Assembly: GCF_902686445.1 (NCBI RefSeq)
Contig: NC_062213.1
Location: 42,358,741-42,422,740, forward strand
Direction: 5' to 3'
Length of the DNA: 64,000 bases
From: Sciurus carolinensis
Taxonomy: Eukaryota; Chordata; Mammalia; Rodentia; Sciuridae
Every line of letters begins with the position of its first letter. Positions within the stretch are counted from its first letter, which is position 1. The notes beneath the pieces were generated by a model. It made no database searches and was not told the DNA's origin. It saw nothing but the letters and a program-made list of their open reading frames with translations. Positions 35,054-46,130 of this stretch are shown piece by piece. A program made the position numbers and the translations under genes.

Positions 35054-36170
35054 ATGGTTACCACAACAAATTATTTAGTACATCTATCACCACCTATACG
35101 TTTTGGGGGAGTGAGTGTGTGTATGTGAAGGCACTTAAAACGCATTCTATCATCAAATTTCAAATGAACAATGCAGTATAATTAACTTTAATCACCATAC
35201 TATACATTAGATCCTTAGACTGTAATTTGCCTTTGACCAATATCTCCCTGTTTCCTCCATCTGCAGCTCCTGGAAAACCTCACTCCACTTTGCTTCTGTG
35301 AGCTCAAATTTTAGAATATTTGTAGGGGTTGAGTTAGATCTATAGAGCATTTTGATTACCACTGTCATCTTAATATTATTAAATCTTCCAATCTATGAGC
35401 AGAGGATGTCTTTCTTTTATTCAGGTTTTTACTTTTTGAACAATGCTTTATCATTTTTAATGTGTCTTTCAGCCTCCTGGTTAAATCTATTCACAATACT
35501 AATTCTTCTCATCACTATTGTAGATAAAATTTTTTATTAGTTTTCTTTTTCAAATTATTCATTTTGTTGTATGGAAACACAACTGGCTTTTTAAACGTGT
35601 TGATCTTATACCCTGAAATTTTGCTGAATTCATTTATTAGGTCTAGTAGCTTTCTTATGGAGTCTTTGAGCTTTTATACATACCAGATCATCTCATTTAG
35701 AAATAGAGATAATTCAATTTCTCTCTTTCCAATTTGAACATTTCATTTCTTTTTCTTGTCTGATTTCTCTAGCTAGAACTTTCAGCACAATTGAATAATA
35801 GTGGTAAGAAGAGACCTCCTGATCTTGGAAAGCTTTACGTCTGTTACCAATGAGCATGATGTTGGCTGTGGGATTTTCATAAATGTGCTTTTCCATGTTT
35901 GGGAAATTCCCTTCCATTCCTAGCTTTCTTAGAGTTTTTGTCATGGGAAGATGTGGATTTTGTCAAATACCTTTCTCCATCAGTTGAGTTGATTATGTGA
36001 CTTTTTCCCCCTTTTTTCCCTAGAAATATGATAGATTACATTGATTGCTTTTCTTTTGTTGAACCATCCTTACATTACTGAGACAAATCTCATGTGGCCA
36101 TAGGGTATGATCCTTTTAATATGCTGCTGAATTTGATTTTCTTGTATTTTTTGAAGCAAGGTATGTTCAT
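34869..36170 (-). mobile_element. L1MA-type LINE, reversed
   Basis: Begins with a reversed L1MA 3' untranslated region (about 34875-35260, interrupted by a TA/CA/TG microsatellite at 34939-35054). It then runs through reversed ORF2 ('gaatatttgtaggggttgag', 'ttataccctgaaattttgct', 'gaattcatttattaggtcta', 'taccaatgagcatgatgttg', 'gttgaaccatccttacatta') to about 36170. The frame is broken in many places. It lies tail to tail with the plus-strand L1 at 32985-34868. Confidence 0.85.
34939..35054. repeat. Compound TA/CA/TA/TG microsatellite, palindromic
   Basis: (TA)n at 34940-34959, (CA)n at about 34990-35013, (TA)n at 35020-35033, (TG)n at 35034-35053. The CA and TG blocks are complementary, so the tract can fold into a long hairpin. 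It lies in the L1MA 3' untranslated region. Confidence 0.95.
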
Positions 36171-36215
36171 TTCATTTCTTTTTTTCTTTCTTTCTTTTTT
36201 TTTTTCTCTGTGAAC
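36171..36215. repeat. T/C-rich low-complexity tract
   Basis: TTTC-type repeats and T-runs between the end of the reversed L1MA and the CR1/L3 copy. Confidence 0.8.
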
Positions 36216-36319
36216 CAGGAAATGTGAATTCATAGTTCAGTAAGATGATTAAATAGTCATTACAAAGAAAGTTGATTAGTGAAGCCACATTAAGTAAGGG
36301 GATCTTTAGTGGTGTGTTC

Positions 36320-37090
36320 CTGGATCCTGGGATTCTGACTGGTTCTCTTCAACATTTTATCAATGGCCTGCAGATAAAGATATGCTTATCACACTTGTAG
36401 CTGACAAAACTGAGAGAGAAATCTAATGTTTGAGGGTGCAAAGTAAAGATTCCAGAACGTTCAGACAGTCTGGAATATTCAGGCCCAACTAACAAGATGC
36501 ATTTAAAACCTGGGTTCAATATTTGGGTTCAACAAAAGGGTTAGGGAAGGGGAGGATTGCTGGATTAACAGCCATTCTTATGAAGAGACTAGGGATGAGA
36601 CTGACTGCAAACCTGATATGAGCTGAGCATTTTGAGGCTCCAGATGAGGAGTGCAAGCTGGGGTCTGCTGATACTATGTCGTGTCCACCGTGTGTGTGCA
36701 CATGTGTGCGGTGTGCAAAGCTTGCTTAGTGCTGCTCTTGGCTCTGCAGGCCCAGCCACATCTGGAACATTTATTGCCTCCAGTTCTGGGTGCCAATTTT
36801 TAAGTGACAAACTGGAACCTTTCCAGAAGAGAGTGACCAGGACAAAGAAAGGGCTCAAAATCATGTCAGGCCAGGAAATGTTGAAGGAACCAGGGCTGTT
36901 TAGCCTGAGGGAGAGAAGATTAAGTGTGGGATTTGATAGTTGTTTTCCAATCACGTGAAATAGATTGTCTGCATATTTCCAGAGTGGAGAAAATGTCATA
37001 GAGGTGGACGCTGTACAAAGGGAGAAGTCAGTCTTTTGCAAGGGAGATATTTCCAGCAGTCAGTGAGATCTGAAATGGATTGGACACATT
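36320..37090 (+). mobile_element. Ancient CR1-clade LINE (L3-like), reverse-transcriptase end
   Basis: Follows the nucleotide order of a CR1/L3 ORF2 end: 'caacattttatcaatggcct' (the reverse-transcriptase F-I-N-D region), then 'aacaagatgcatttaaaacc', 'ggttcaatatttgggttcaa', 'ccacatctggaacatttatt', 'agttctgggtgccaattttt', 'cagggctgtttagcctgagg' and 'gggatttgatagttgttttc'. Heavily decayed with many indels, as expected for an element older than placental mammals. A 150-codon minus-strand frame over 36589-37041 is only an antisense shadow of it. The copy resumes at 37577. Confidence 0.7.
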
Positions 37091-37576
37091 GTGGGTACCA
37101 AAAAAAGTGTTTTGCAGTTTATCTTCTCCACTCCTTCTTCTAAGGAATCACTTTTCATGCCTCCAAAGTTATCATAGGAATACATTGGAGATTGTACCTG
37201 AGGCAAGTCAGGCCAATGAATGTTCCTCTGGGATTTGGGGAACTGGAAGTGAGGAAGACTCAGGCTGTCTATGACTAAGCCTGAAGTGGCAGAACTACGA
37301 AAGAGTTTCTCACCAGGAGGAAAAGACTGAACCACAGAAAGAAAGGAAAAGAAAACAGAGAGAGGGAAAACAGAAAGGCGGGTATTTAAGTCCTGAATCC
37401 CAGATGTTCCTGAGGCTCACCATCCTCTTATCCTCCCTCAACATGGTTACTCAACTCTTTCTTGGATTTTATGAAATATCCTTGTATCATTCCAAAGTGG
37501 GGGAGCTCTTGTTCTTCAATTAGACTTGGGTTTTTGTCTATTTCACTTTAAAGGACTCTAACAAATATTGGATGTC
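37091..37576. other. Sequence interrupting the CR1/L3 copy
   Basis: About 490 bases separate two pieces of the CR1/L3 element. Part is A/G-rich (37310-37375). I do not recognise the family; it may be an old LTR or other insertion. Confidence 0.35.
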
Positions 37577-37645
37577 TCAGGAAGTAGTGAAATCTCCATC
37601 TCTGGAGGTGTTTAAAAGAAAGAGGGTTGCCATCACAAGCTAATT
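37577..37645 (+). mobile_element. CR1/L3 LINE, resumed 3' piece
   Basis: 'gtagtgaaatctccatctct' followed by 'ggaggtgtttaaaagaaaga' is the next block of CR1/L3 order after the one ending near 37090. Confidence 0.6.
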
Positions 37646-37829
37646 AAGAATTCCATGAAGTGAGTGGGGGTAAACATAAAATTGGATTGGTCAGGTGTTG
37701 ATGATTTTTGAAGCTGGGCAAGGGGTTTATTATTTTACTCTTTCTGCTTTTATTTTTGTCCATTTAATATTTTTGCTAAGAAAAAATAATATAGAAAGGA
37801 TGCCAGCACCAAAGAAAATTAAAATACAT

Positions 37830-37985
37830 CAGTGGTTCTCAAACATATCAAACTCTTCGGGGTAAATTTAAAAAATAAGAATCCAGAGCCTCATCCCTGG
37901 AAATTTTTATTTAATTGGTCTGGGAGGGAGCCCAGGATTCTTTACCTTTTCAGTTTCCCAGATGGTTCTGACCATCTCATCTAGG
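37830..37985 (+). repeat. MER5A-type hAT DNA transposon remnant
   Basis: Starts with the terminal inverted-repeat motif 'cagtggttctcaaac', then 'atccagagcctcatccctgg', 'ttggtctgggagggagccca' and 'tttcccagatggttctgacc'. The matching right terminus is missing. Confidence 0.75.
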
Positions 37986-38021
37986 CAAGATTGCTGTTGG
38001 ATTAGATGACATTTCAAGTAT

Positions 38022-38445
38022 TGTTTTTGTCAGGTTTTGCATAGCTGTGACCAAAAGACCTGACAAGAACCATGTAGAGGAGGAAAAGTTTATTTGGGGC
38101 TCACAGGTCTCAGTTCACAGTTGGCCAGCTCCATAACTCTGGACCCATAGTGAGGCAGAACAGCTTGGTGGAAGGGCATGGCAGAGGAAAGCAGCTCAGA
38201 ATCTGGCAATCAGGAAGCAAAGAGAGCCCCACTCAAAGGAACAAAATATAAACCCACACCTCCGGAGACCTATCTCCTCTAGCCATACCCTACCTGCTTG
38301 TAGTTACCTCCCAGTTAATCCATATCAGTGGATTAATGCACTGAGTAGGTTACGTCTCATAGTTCAATCATTTCGCCTTTGAAGATTCTTGTATCTTGTC
38401 TCACACATGAGCTTTTTGGTGGCATCTTATATCTAAACCATATCA
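38022..38445 (-). mobile_element. MaLR-like solo LTR, reversed (family copy 1)
   Basis: 424 bp from TG (38022-38023) to CA (38444-38445). In its own sense strand it has the MaLR layout: a start like 'tggtttagatataagatgcc', a middle block about a gain of TTAATC motifs, and AATAAA (complement at 38090-38095) near its 3' end. Flanking pentamers are agtat (38017-38021) and ggtat (38446-38450), four of five matching, as for ERVL-type insertions. No internal sequence, so it is a solo LTR. Same family as 48768-49238 and 55034-55449. Confidence 0.85.
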
Positions 38446-38669
38446 GGTATCTTCAAATCTAAGATCTATAGGCTGGAAGTGACCAATATTTTTAATTCTG
38501 AAATATGGAAGCAGATCTAAAGAGGCCAAGTGAATAAGTTGTTAGTTGAATGCCAAGAGAGAAAAGTCTGAAGTCCAGGCATTCATGTGCTCTCTGCCCT
38601 GTTCTCACTTATTTCATAAAATTATGAAAATTTTCTTGATCAATAAGGTGATATAAAGAAAGCCAAATT

Positions 38670-38800
38670 TGGTTCTAGAATGCTTATTTCAAATTCTGGT
38701 TCTGTCACTTACTTAACTAACTCTGTGTCTCAGTTTCCTCATCTGTATCCACCTCACAGAATTGACATTGTAAATAATAAAGGAATATATGGGTCATGCT
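38670..38800 (+). repeat. MIR SINE
   Basis: Forward order: 'tctggttctgtcacttactt', 'ctgtgtctcagtttcctcat', 'ccacctcacagaattgacat'. Confidence 0.7.
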
Positions 38801-39354
38801 TAAAAATTATTAGCATATGTTAAATATGTATTTTTTACTGTTACATCTATTACTTGCATTATGCTAGTGAAGAAACTCTCACTGAAGACCTTAACAGTTG
38901 AGAGCAGGGTAGAATATTTCCAACCCACACCTGGTATCTGGCTTGTTGCTTCATGTCATCCTGTTCATTGTAAAAGACTATTCTCATGCCACAGAACCTG
39001 AATTATAAGTCACCCCTGGTGGGCCACCCTGGTCATGTTCTAAGAAGAGCAAGAGCCAAAATACCAATAAGAGTATTTTACCCATTGCAAAACAGTAGAA
39101 AAAGTTTAACTTATTTAATCCAGATCTATTATTATAACAGTAATAGCTATTATTGTTATTATTCCTTCTTTATCCGATCATTAAATGAACAAAATACATC
39201 CAACTTTAAATAAACTATGCAACAACAACAACAACAAAAAAGCAGCTAAGAGAGATACAATGACTTTTTAGGCAATTGTTAGATATTTTGAGCTGGCCAT
39301 TTCTAAGTTCCCAAAGAATAAAGGCAGGAAAACAAGAACAGAGCTGCAGGATGG
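38801..39354. other. Unassigned stretch
   Basis: A (CAA)n run with A-run at 39221-39240. No gene recognised. Confidence 0.4.
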
Positions 39355-39460
39355 CCCAGTTTTTGACTGCTTTGTTCAGGGTCCTGTTCCTGGAAGCCAG
39401 TGCAGCATCTGGCCCATGGCGGGTGTTCAATGAATATGTGTTTGATGGATGATCTTTCAG
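39355..39460 (+). repeat. L2 LINE 3' terminus
   Basis: 'tgttcagggtcctgttcctg', 'gcagcatctggcccatggcg' and 'gtgttcaatgaatatgtgtt' follow the L2 3' end order. Confidence 0.5.
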
Positions 39461-39949
39461 GGAATTGATCATAAATCGAAGAGACAATTCAGATAGTTTT
39501 CATTTCAAAGTGTAAATCTGCAACTTTAGTTATTCCTTCAAACATACAAAATTTGAAAATTTTAAGAAAAAAATTTTCTAAAAATAAAATTCAAAGTTAA
39601 ACACAAAAGAAGACTAGACACTTCCAATGGCCTATGTGGATATTTCTAACTAAGGGGAGAATAATTTTCAGAACAACCACAAGAAAGCAATAGTGTGAGT
39701 AAAACTCATTCAGGTTTCTCTTTTCTCTTTTCATGTTTTGTCCTCTTTAACTTCTCCCCCAACCCTTTCTCTCTCTTGTCTTTAAAAGACCATTCCATTG
39801 CTGCTTTCCTTTCTTTTCCTTTTTCTTCTCTTTCTTTTTTTCCTATTCCTTCTCTAACCCAGTCTTTTTTCTTTTGGTAATAATTAATGAATGAATTCTT
39901 TAGCTTGTATTCAGGAAGTTCATACTGTGCACCAAGCATATTTTTTGTT
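39461..39949. other. Unassigned stretch with pyrimidine-rich patch
   Basis: 39715-39870 is strongly C/T-rich with scattered purines. No gene recognised. Confidence 0.4.
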
Positions 39950-40300
39950 ATCATGATATTTTTCCTAACACATAATTTACAAACATCAAAGTGCCCAAAT
40001 CTTAAGTGTCTATGTGTCTACCTTGAAGAAGCTTCCCATATACAAAGCCTGCGTAATTAACACCAGGTCAAGACAAAAGACATTTCTGGTCTCCCTGCAG
40101 GCTCTTTCTTGCACCTTCCCGGGTAATATCCTTTCCAAAGTTAATCCCTATTGTGACCTTTATTATCAGGTATTAGTTAGAACCTCGTATGATTAAAACC
40201 ATCTAGAAATTCTTTGGATCTAACTCTTTTTGTTCAACGTGATGTTTGTGGTAATTATCTATGCTGTTACATGCAGCAGATACTATTTTTTTTTTTTAAT
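39950..40300 (-). repeat. Old L1M-type LINE fragment, reversed
   Basis: 'acaccaggtcaagacaaaag', 'acatttctggtctccctgca', then 'tttttgttcaacgtgatgtt' and 'tgctgttacatgcagcagat' follow a reversed L1M ORF2 pattern. A T-run at 40287-40299 ends it. Confidence 0.55.
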
Positions 40301-40866
40301 GAGAATGTACGTCCCTCAGAAAGAATAATTTTTTCTTTCTAAACTTACAAACCAAAATAAATAGCATTGAACAGAAGCTTGGTTCCCAATGATTATCTCC
40401 CATTTACCCCCCAACTCCCATCGTCTAATCCTCTCTACATCAATGCTACTTAATGAGAAGGAAAAAGTTTCATCTGCTAGGAAACCTCCACCTCTCAATG
40501 GAGCTGGACGTCCCTCGCACTGGGGTTCTCGCAGGTTATCCATTTTTTTGTGTTACTAGTTTCCCAGAGACTGCATGGACCATGGACCACAGGGAACTTC
40601 TCTTGGTTAGGATTCACTGACACTACCCCATTATTTTTCTTGCTAATTCTTTCCTGCCACTAGAGGTCAGGGTTCAGTTATTACTACAGAGGGCTCAACA
40701 AGTGCGCAGGCCCAAAGAGCAATCAGAAAGACCCTTGAAGGGGCTGTGTGGGGACGCAATGGGCTGCCTGTCAAGGTGAGACCAGAGACGAAAAGGCTGA
40801 TGTATCTAGGCAAATAGGATGTTGCTTCACCACAAGGAAAAATGATCTTGAACTCCAAAAACTAAA
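40301..40866. other. Unassigned non-coding stretch
   Basis: No gene or definite repeat recognised. Confidence 0.35.
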
Positions 40867-41078
40867 CTTTCTCTCTTTCTTTCTTTCTTTCTCTCTTTCT
40901 TTCTTTCCTTCTTTCTCTCTCTTCCTTCCTTCCTTCCTCCCTTCCTTCCTCCTTTTCTCCCTCCCTCCCTCCTTCCTTTCTTCCTTCCTTCTCTGTCTCC
41001 CTCCCTCTCTCCCTCCCTCCCTTCCTCCTTCCTTCCTTCCTTCCTTCCTTCCTTCCTTCCTTTTTCTTTCTTTCTTTC
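40867..41078 (+). repeat. 212-nt homopyrimidine tract (CTTT/CCTT/CCCT)
   Basis: Only C and T except one G at 40995. Units shift along the tract from CTTT/CTCT to CTTC, CCCT and back to CTTC and CTTT. Frames here are repeat translations only. The tract is long enough to favour triplex (H-DNA) structure and replication slippage. Confidence 0.97.
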
Positions 41079-42580
41079 ACACAAGGTCAACCTTTTACTT
41101 TATTTCCTTTAGGTAGAAAAATGCTTCAAGTTCTAGAAAAAAATGAAAGCATGCTCACTTGGAAGTTCCTGAAATGTTTGTTTTTCAAATTTAACAATTT
41201 TAAAAAAATTGTTCACTCGGGTGGTTTAGGGGCACTTCTTGAGTAAATGCAAGATTGCTTTTTCTAACAACTAAAAATATTTAGTTACGCAAACATTACT
41301 ATTTTATGGACCACATTTGTTTGAGGATTCTCAAACCTTGCTGCTTACAACTCACTTCTTGAGCACTTCCCGATTCTCCACTCCATCATCTGAATTCCTC
41401 CTGGCCTTACAGGGTCTATACCAATGAGGTAAAATGAAGAATGTTATCTTAATCAGTCTCTTGAAAACTTAAGGCAAGAAGAGAAAATTTTAGAGATACT
41501 GTAGGCCAGTGGTTTACAAAGAAATGTTAAAGCTATGAAGCACGTGTTTTGTTAAACCTAACCCAAAGGTTACATGTATAAAACAGATAAAAAGTAGATT
41601 TCTTCTGGGTTTGGTATGTGACTCCTGCCCACTGGGTTCCCCCGGATTTCCTTACCTTACTCTGTAGTCACTGAGGATATGCTTGTGAAATCCTATAGTT
41701 CCAGGAATGTTGTCAGAACCACCTATCTAGGCCAAATCCCTCATTTTATGAATTGAGGGAACTAAGATCCAGTATCTGCCTCGCTAACATCATACACTAA
41801 CACAGATCTCTGACAAGACATAGAGCTAGAGACTACTTTTTGTGTAGATTTTAGTTGTTTTTTTTTTTTTTTTTCCAGAAACATACTCTCTATTTCTTAT
41901 CCTAGCCCACACACATATGGCAGATAGTATCTCTGTGAAACTAGGTACAAAAGTTAGCTTAGTTTTGCCAGATATTTGGGTTGGTGAAACAGCAACCTTT
42001 GTCTAGTTCAGATTTGAAGAGTTAACTCATGTTCTGATATATTTGAACTTGCCCTAAAGAAAGGGATTGGATTCCTTTGAAGAAGGAAACAGTTTATATC
42101 TTGGCTATGAATTAGAACTTATTGTTGTAGACATCACTTGCTTATAATATCAGATGCTAGAGAACAAGAGGGACATTTCCAGAGTAAATGCAGAGGGGTC
42201 ACTTCTGAGGGAAAGAGTGAGGTCTTTCACTGCACCCATCATGCAAGTGACTTATTCAGAGGCCAGTGAGGAAGGGGAAATAATGACAACCTTAGAGTAA
42301 CTTTCTGCAAAGGCTTCAACCTTCAATTGTCCTCCCGTCTTCCAGACCTGTCTATGCGAACTAATAACCATCTACCTTAACTTTAGAGGGTTTAATTGGG
42401 ATGAACAATGTTATTCTCAAGTTTCTGAGAAACTAGGACAATTAATACCAGATGAGAATTAGTGAATAAAGAACTTACTTATACCTTGGTGTTTGTACTT
42501 CTTTAAGTCTTGCGTAGATTGTTTCTTCTTTAATTTTAAACGCATTAGTAATTATGTTTTATTCATTTAACAAAGTTGTG
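41079..42580. other. Unassigned stretch
   Basis: No gene. A T-run lies at 41857-41874. About 41725-41830 ('caaatccctcattttatgaa', 'ttgagggaactaagatccag') is weakly MIR-like. Confidence 0.35.
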
Positions 42581-42626
42581 AGATATATATATGTGTGTGT
42601 GTATGTATATATACACACACATATCT
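42581..42626. repeat. AT/GT palindromic microsatellite
   Basis: TA, TG, TA and CA dinucleotide blocks arranged so that 'agatat' to 'atatct' form an imperfect palindrome with complementary TG and CA arms. Confidence 0.85.
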
Positions 42627-44324
42627 TTTAAATCTAGGAATACTGTGATATCAGAAGCAAAAATATTGCTATTATTTTCCTTTTATTTTATTAAATGAGG
42701 GGACAGCCTACCCTTTTAGAGCACGTAGGCAACAATACAGTGCTCTGTGACAATATATACTAATATCTGCTGTTGGGCCTGAAAAGGTAGGCCTGGTCTA
42801 GTTCTTCCACTTGCATCTAATCTAACATTAGAGTCCTCCATTCTATGAGTAGAACTGCATGAATTCTTGAGAATTTGGCTCCTTCTTAAGGTCACATATT
42901 TTTGTGGAACTATGGGTTTAGAGTTGGTGAGTCACCTGGTGTGGTATGTTGGGATGTGTGTGTGGGATAAGAGACAAAGATATTTGCTCTGCCGTGAAGA
43001 TATTAGCAACATGTGTTCAACTCCCAACATTTTGTTGGGGGTGGGAGGGCAGGAGATGCTCAAACTGAAAATGCATTGCCTAGTGTGCTCACCAAACGAG
43101 TGATGTAAGGTTCTACTTTTTCACTTCGACTATGAGCTATTTTGTAAAGTTTGAAGCCAAGAATCAGAGGACTGGTCAACAAAAGAGCCCTTAGTGCTAA
43201 AGAACTAAATCCAAGCTGCTGCTCTGAGCATTTTGCATTCCCAGGGTCTTCATAATTTCTACAAGAGCAAGAAGTTTTCCTTAATACACACAAACTTAGG
43301 ATCACCAGGCAGTCAGAATAGAGAGTCAAAGGTTAACACAAACTTAGGGACAGAGGGCCAATTAAAAGCCTGTCCCTGTGTCCATGGATTATAATAGAAA
43401 CATCCATGTCTTCTTCCCTTTCTTGGAATATCTGTCTTTAAAATGACTTGTCATTGAAACACAGTCTGGTAGGCATATGGTATTCAATATGCTTGTGATG
43501 CTGAGATTTCCTCTTTATTGCTTTTATAATTGAACAGCTAAGCCAAATCACTAGTCTGGCTTCTGACCCCTTAGTTTATTGACATTCCCTGTCAAGCTCA
43601 GTCAAGCCCTGAGTTTCATCTCCCTATTGTGGAATGAAGAAGGTCTAATGTGCAATGCTCCTGAGAAGATCTTCTGAGGCCTTCAGATAAGATCCTGCCA
43701 CCAACTTCCCTTCTCCTGACATAGAAAAATATAAAGGAACATGTGGGATCTTGACCAGGATCCAACAGATAGGAACCAAATTCTAGGGTTATGGACTGAT
43801 TAAGAACATGGACTGTTGAAGAGTGCTGGGGCTAAATCCATACTCAAGATTCTTGCGGGAGCCCAGGTGTACGACCTTATGCTTCGAGACTCCCAGTGAG
43901 TCCAATGGGTGAACCTTGAGCTTCAGTTGACTTGGATTGCCAGCAGGTACCCCAAACTGTAACACTGATGAGAAACAGCAACCCAGAGAGTAAAGGAAAG
44001 GGATGGCATAGTCCCTGCCTCTCCTCCAGGAGTGAAGAGGAAAGGTTTGACAAGCAATTGAACTTGTTCCAGCATGGTGGTTGGGATCAGACCTCCCTCC
44101 AGGAGAGGGGTAGAGTTGGCATTAGTGGAACCCAGACTGGGAGAGCAGACTCCAGGTGATCTGAACCATTCAGCAGCCGGTATGAAATAGCAGAGACCCA
44201 AATTAACATCACCAAGTTTGTTCACCATTCACATTTACTGGCAGAGTTCCTTCTATAATGAAAGAATTGAAAGTTTATTTTAGTGATCAGTTATTCAGGT
44301 ATGCAACTTGTATTTGGGAAATAG
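42627..44324. other. Unassigned non-coding stretch
   Basis: No gene or definite repeat. A 13-mer, acacaaacttagg, occurs twice (43288-43300 and 43336-43348). Confidence 0.35.
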
Positions 44325-44450
44325 TCTGTCATTTAGAAAACATGCATTGAATTCCTACTGTGTGGTAGATACTATTCTAGGCAGGAGCAATACAATAATG
44401 AGCAAACAAAGATTCTTTGCCCTCGTGGATTATAAATTATAAGTCAATAT
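44325..44450 (-). repeat. L2 LINE 3' fragment, reversed
   Basis: 'gaattcctactgtgtggtag', 'atactattctaggcaggagc' and 'gattctttgccctcgtggat' are the reversed L2 end. Confidence 0.65.
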
Positions 44451-45499
44451 AAATCCAGTTAATGTACCAACATATCATTCAAAGTCATGAAAAGTACTTG
44501 ATGAGCAGAAATCCTTTCGATTTGTGTCCCTGCAAAAGGGCCTTCTCTGATCACACATCTGATGTGTCTGTCTTCCCTGCCCATCCCAACCTCCTGGACC
44601 AGTCTGCTTTTCCTTCTCTGTCTTTTTCCCTGTTGATGCTTACATAGAAGCTGTTTTTCATCAAATAAGGGCAAGGATTATCCTTCTAAATCCAGTGAAA
44701 CAAAGTCTTTTGCTTCGGATGATCATGGACTGGGACCTCTCCATTTCATTTTAAACAGATTACATACCAGCACCCACTTACAGAGGAGCTGAAAAATTGT
44801 TCTGTCCTGTGGCAGGGCACAAATGGTGAGACTGAGATGGAGAGATATTATAAGACATATTGTATGAAGGCCTCAGAGTTAGTCATTGGTACCAAATTCC
44901 AGAAAAATTGAACTGGAGCTCTAACCCAGCTGGAGCACATGAAGAGTTGGCAAGAGAGTCCAGGCTTCTCCGGGGAAGCAAAGATACATGGATCAGTTTT
45001 AGAGACTGGGTTGTCTCCCAAACAGTAATCAGATTCCTGTCTTGCATCCCACAATCCCACAGGTGTAAACCACATGAACAAATATGTGCTTGGGGTGAGG
45101 GTAGGGGTGGTGGGGAGGTGATGACAGTTCTGAATTCATAATGTATCATCTCAGGTGGCAGCTGTGCATCTGTTACATATTTTGAAACCTCCCTCCCATA
45201 CCAGTACAGCTATTTCAGCAGATAATATCTAGGATGGACTAAGGAAAAGTCATATGTTACCTAGTGTCCTGAAATGGCTCAAGAAGATGGATAAGGGGAA
45301 GGTGTTGGGGTTGAGACATGTATTTTACCTCCTAACTTTCAAAATCACTTGGATGGCAGCTGTGATTCAGTCTTGGAAACTGGACTTAATTAGTGGAAAC
45401 CAGCCCTCTATGTGGGAGCCCTCGGACAGGCACTTTGGGTCCCTGCTTCCCTAAGCTCCCTCCCAAGGATAGGGATTTGAACAGTTACAGCCCATGGGG
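44451..45499. other. Unassigned stretch, possible L2 part
   Basis: 44540-44700 has an L2-like 'gggccttctctgatcacaca' followed by pyrimidine-rich sequence. Several short frames overlap on both strands at 44848-45149; none resembles a protein. Confidence 0.3.
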
Positions 45500-46130
45500 C
45501 TCCTACAAAGTACTTCCAGCCCATATGTGGCTAAAAGCGATAATCCCAACACGTTTTGCAAGAAGAAAAATTGCAATGGGAACAGCCAGTCAAGCATTTG
45601 CTGAGTTTTAGTAGGAGGTGTGAAAAATATGTAACTCTACTCAGGGTCATCCTGCTGGCCTCACTGCTAGCCACAGCGTGTGGGAAGGGGGATGGAGGCA
45701 GCGCCAAACTAACATCCATCTTTCTGTGGCCCCATTAATCTCCCCCCTTCCTGAAAAAGGAACTTATCTTGCAGTTGGTTTAAAAAACTCCCAGGGCTGC
45801 AAATAGGGCGGCCACTAGCATTGATGAGCCTCTGTGCTAATTAGAAAAAGACGGTTCTTCTGGGTGGGAGACTTGCAAAAAGACATCCCCTCTGGGCAGG
45901 CCAATTAATGAAGAGGAGCCTTTCTTTGGGCAGACTCAAGCCAGTGCCAGGATTCACTGCTCAGCTGTTAGAGGGAGAGCTGGATTTCCATCTCCCAGAA
46001 GCTCCCTCAGTCAGATGTTACCGTACCCAGTGGTCAGGTGACAAAGCATCCTCTGTGGCTCACAGAATTGACATTAACCAATTTCCACAGTGGGATACAC
46101 TTTTTTCTAATCAAATCCCCTCCTGGATGC
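45500..46130. promoter_or_regulatory. Candidate conserved regulatory element
   Basis: Repeat-free, balanced composition, with clustered TAAT-type cores: 'ggccccattaatctcc' near 45729, 'gtgctaattagaaaaagacg' near 45834 and 'ggccaattaatgaagagg' near 45899. Retains several CpGs. This is the strongest regulatory-looking stretch in the window, but nothing seen here proves function. Confidence 0.3.

Noticed and set aside
32985..36170. Twin-priming (5' inversion) of a single L1
   Set aside because: The 3' untranslated region of the reversed part lies in the middle of the pair, not at an outer end, and the two parts look different in age.
36589..37041. 150-codon open frame on the minus strand
   Set aside because: It is antisense to a CR1/L3 LINE fossil on the plus strand and has no domain; an accidental frame.
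40827..41116. Frames of 72-122 codons rich in Ser/Phe/Leu or Arg/Glu/Lys/Gly
   Set aside because: These are translations of the homopyrimidine repeat, not proteins.
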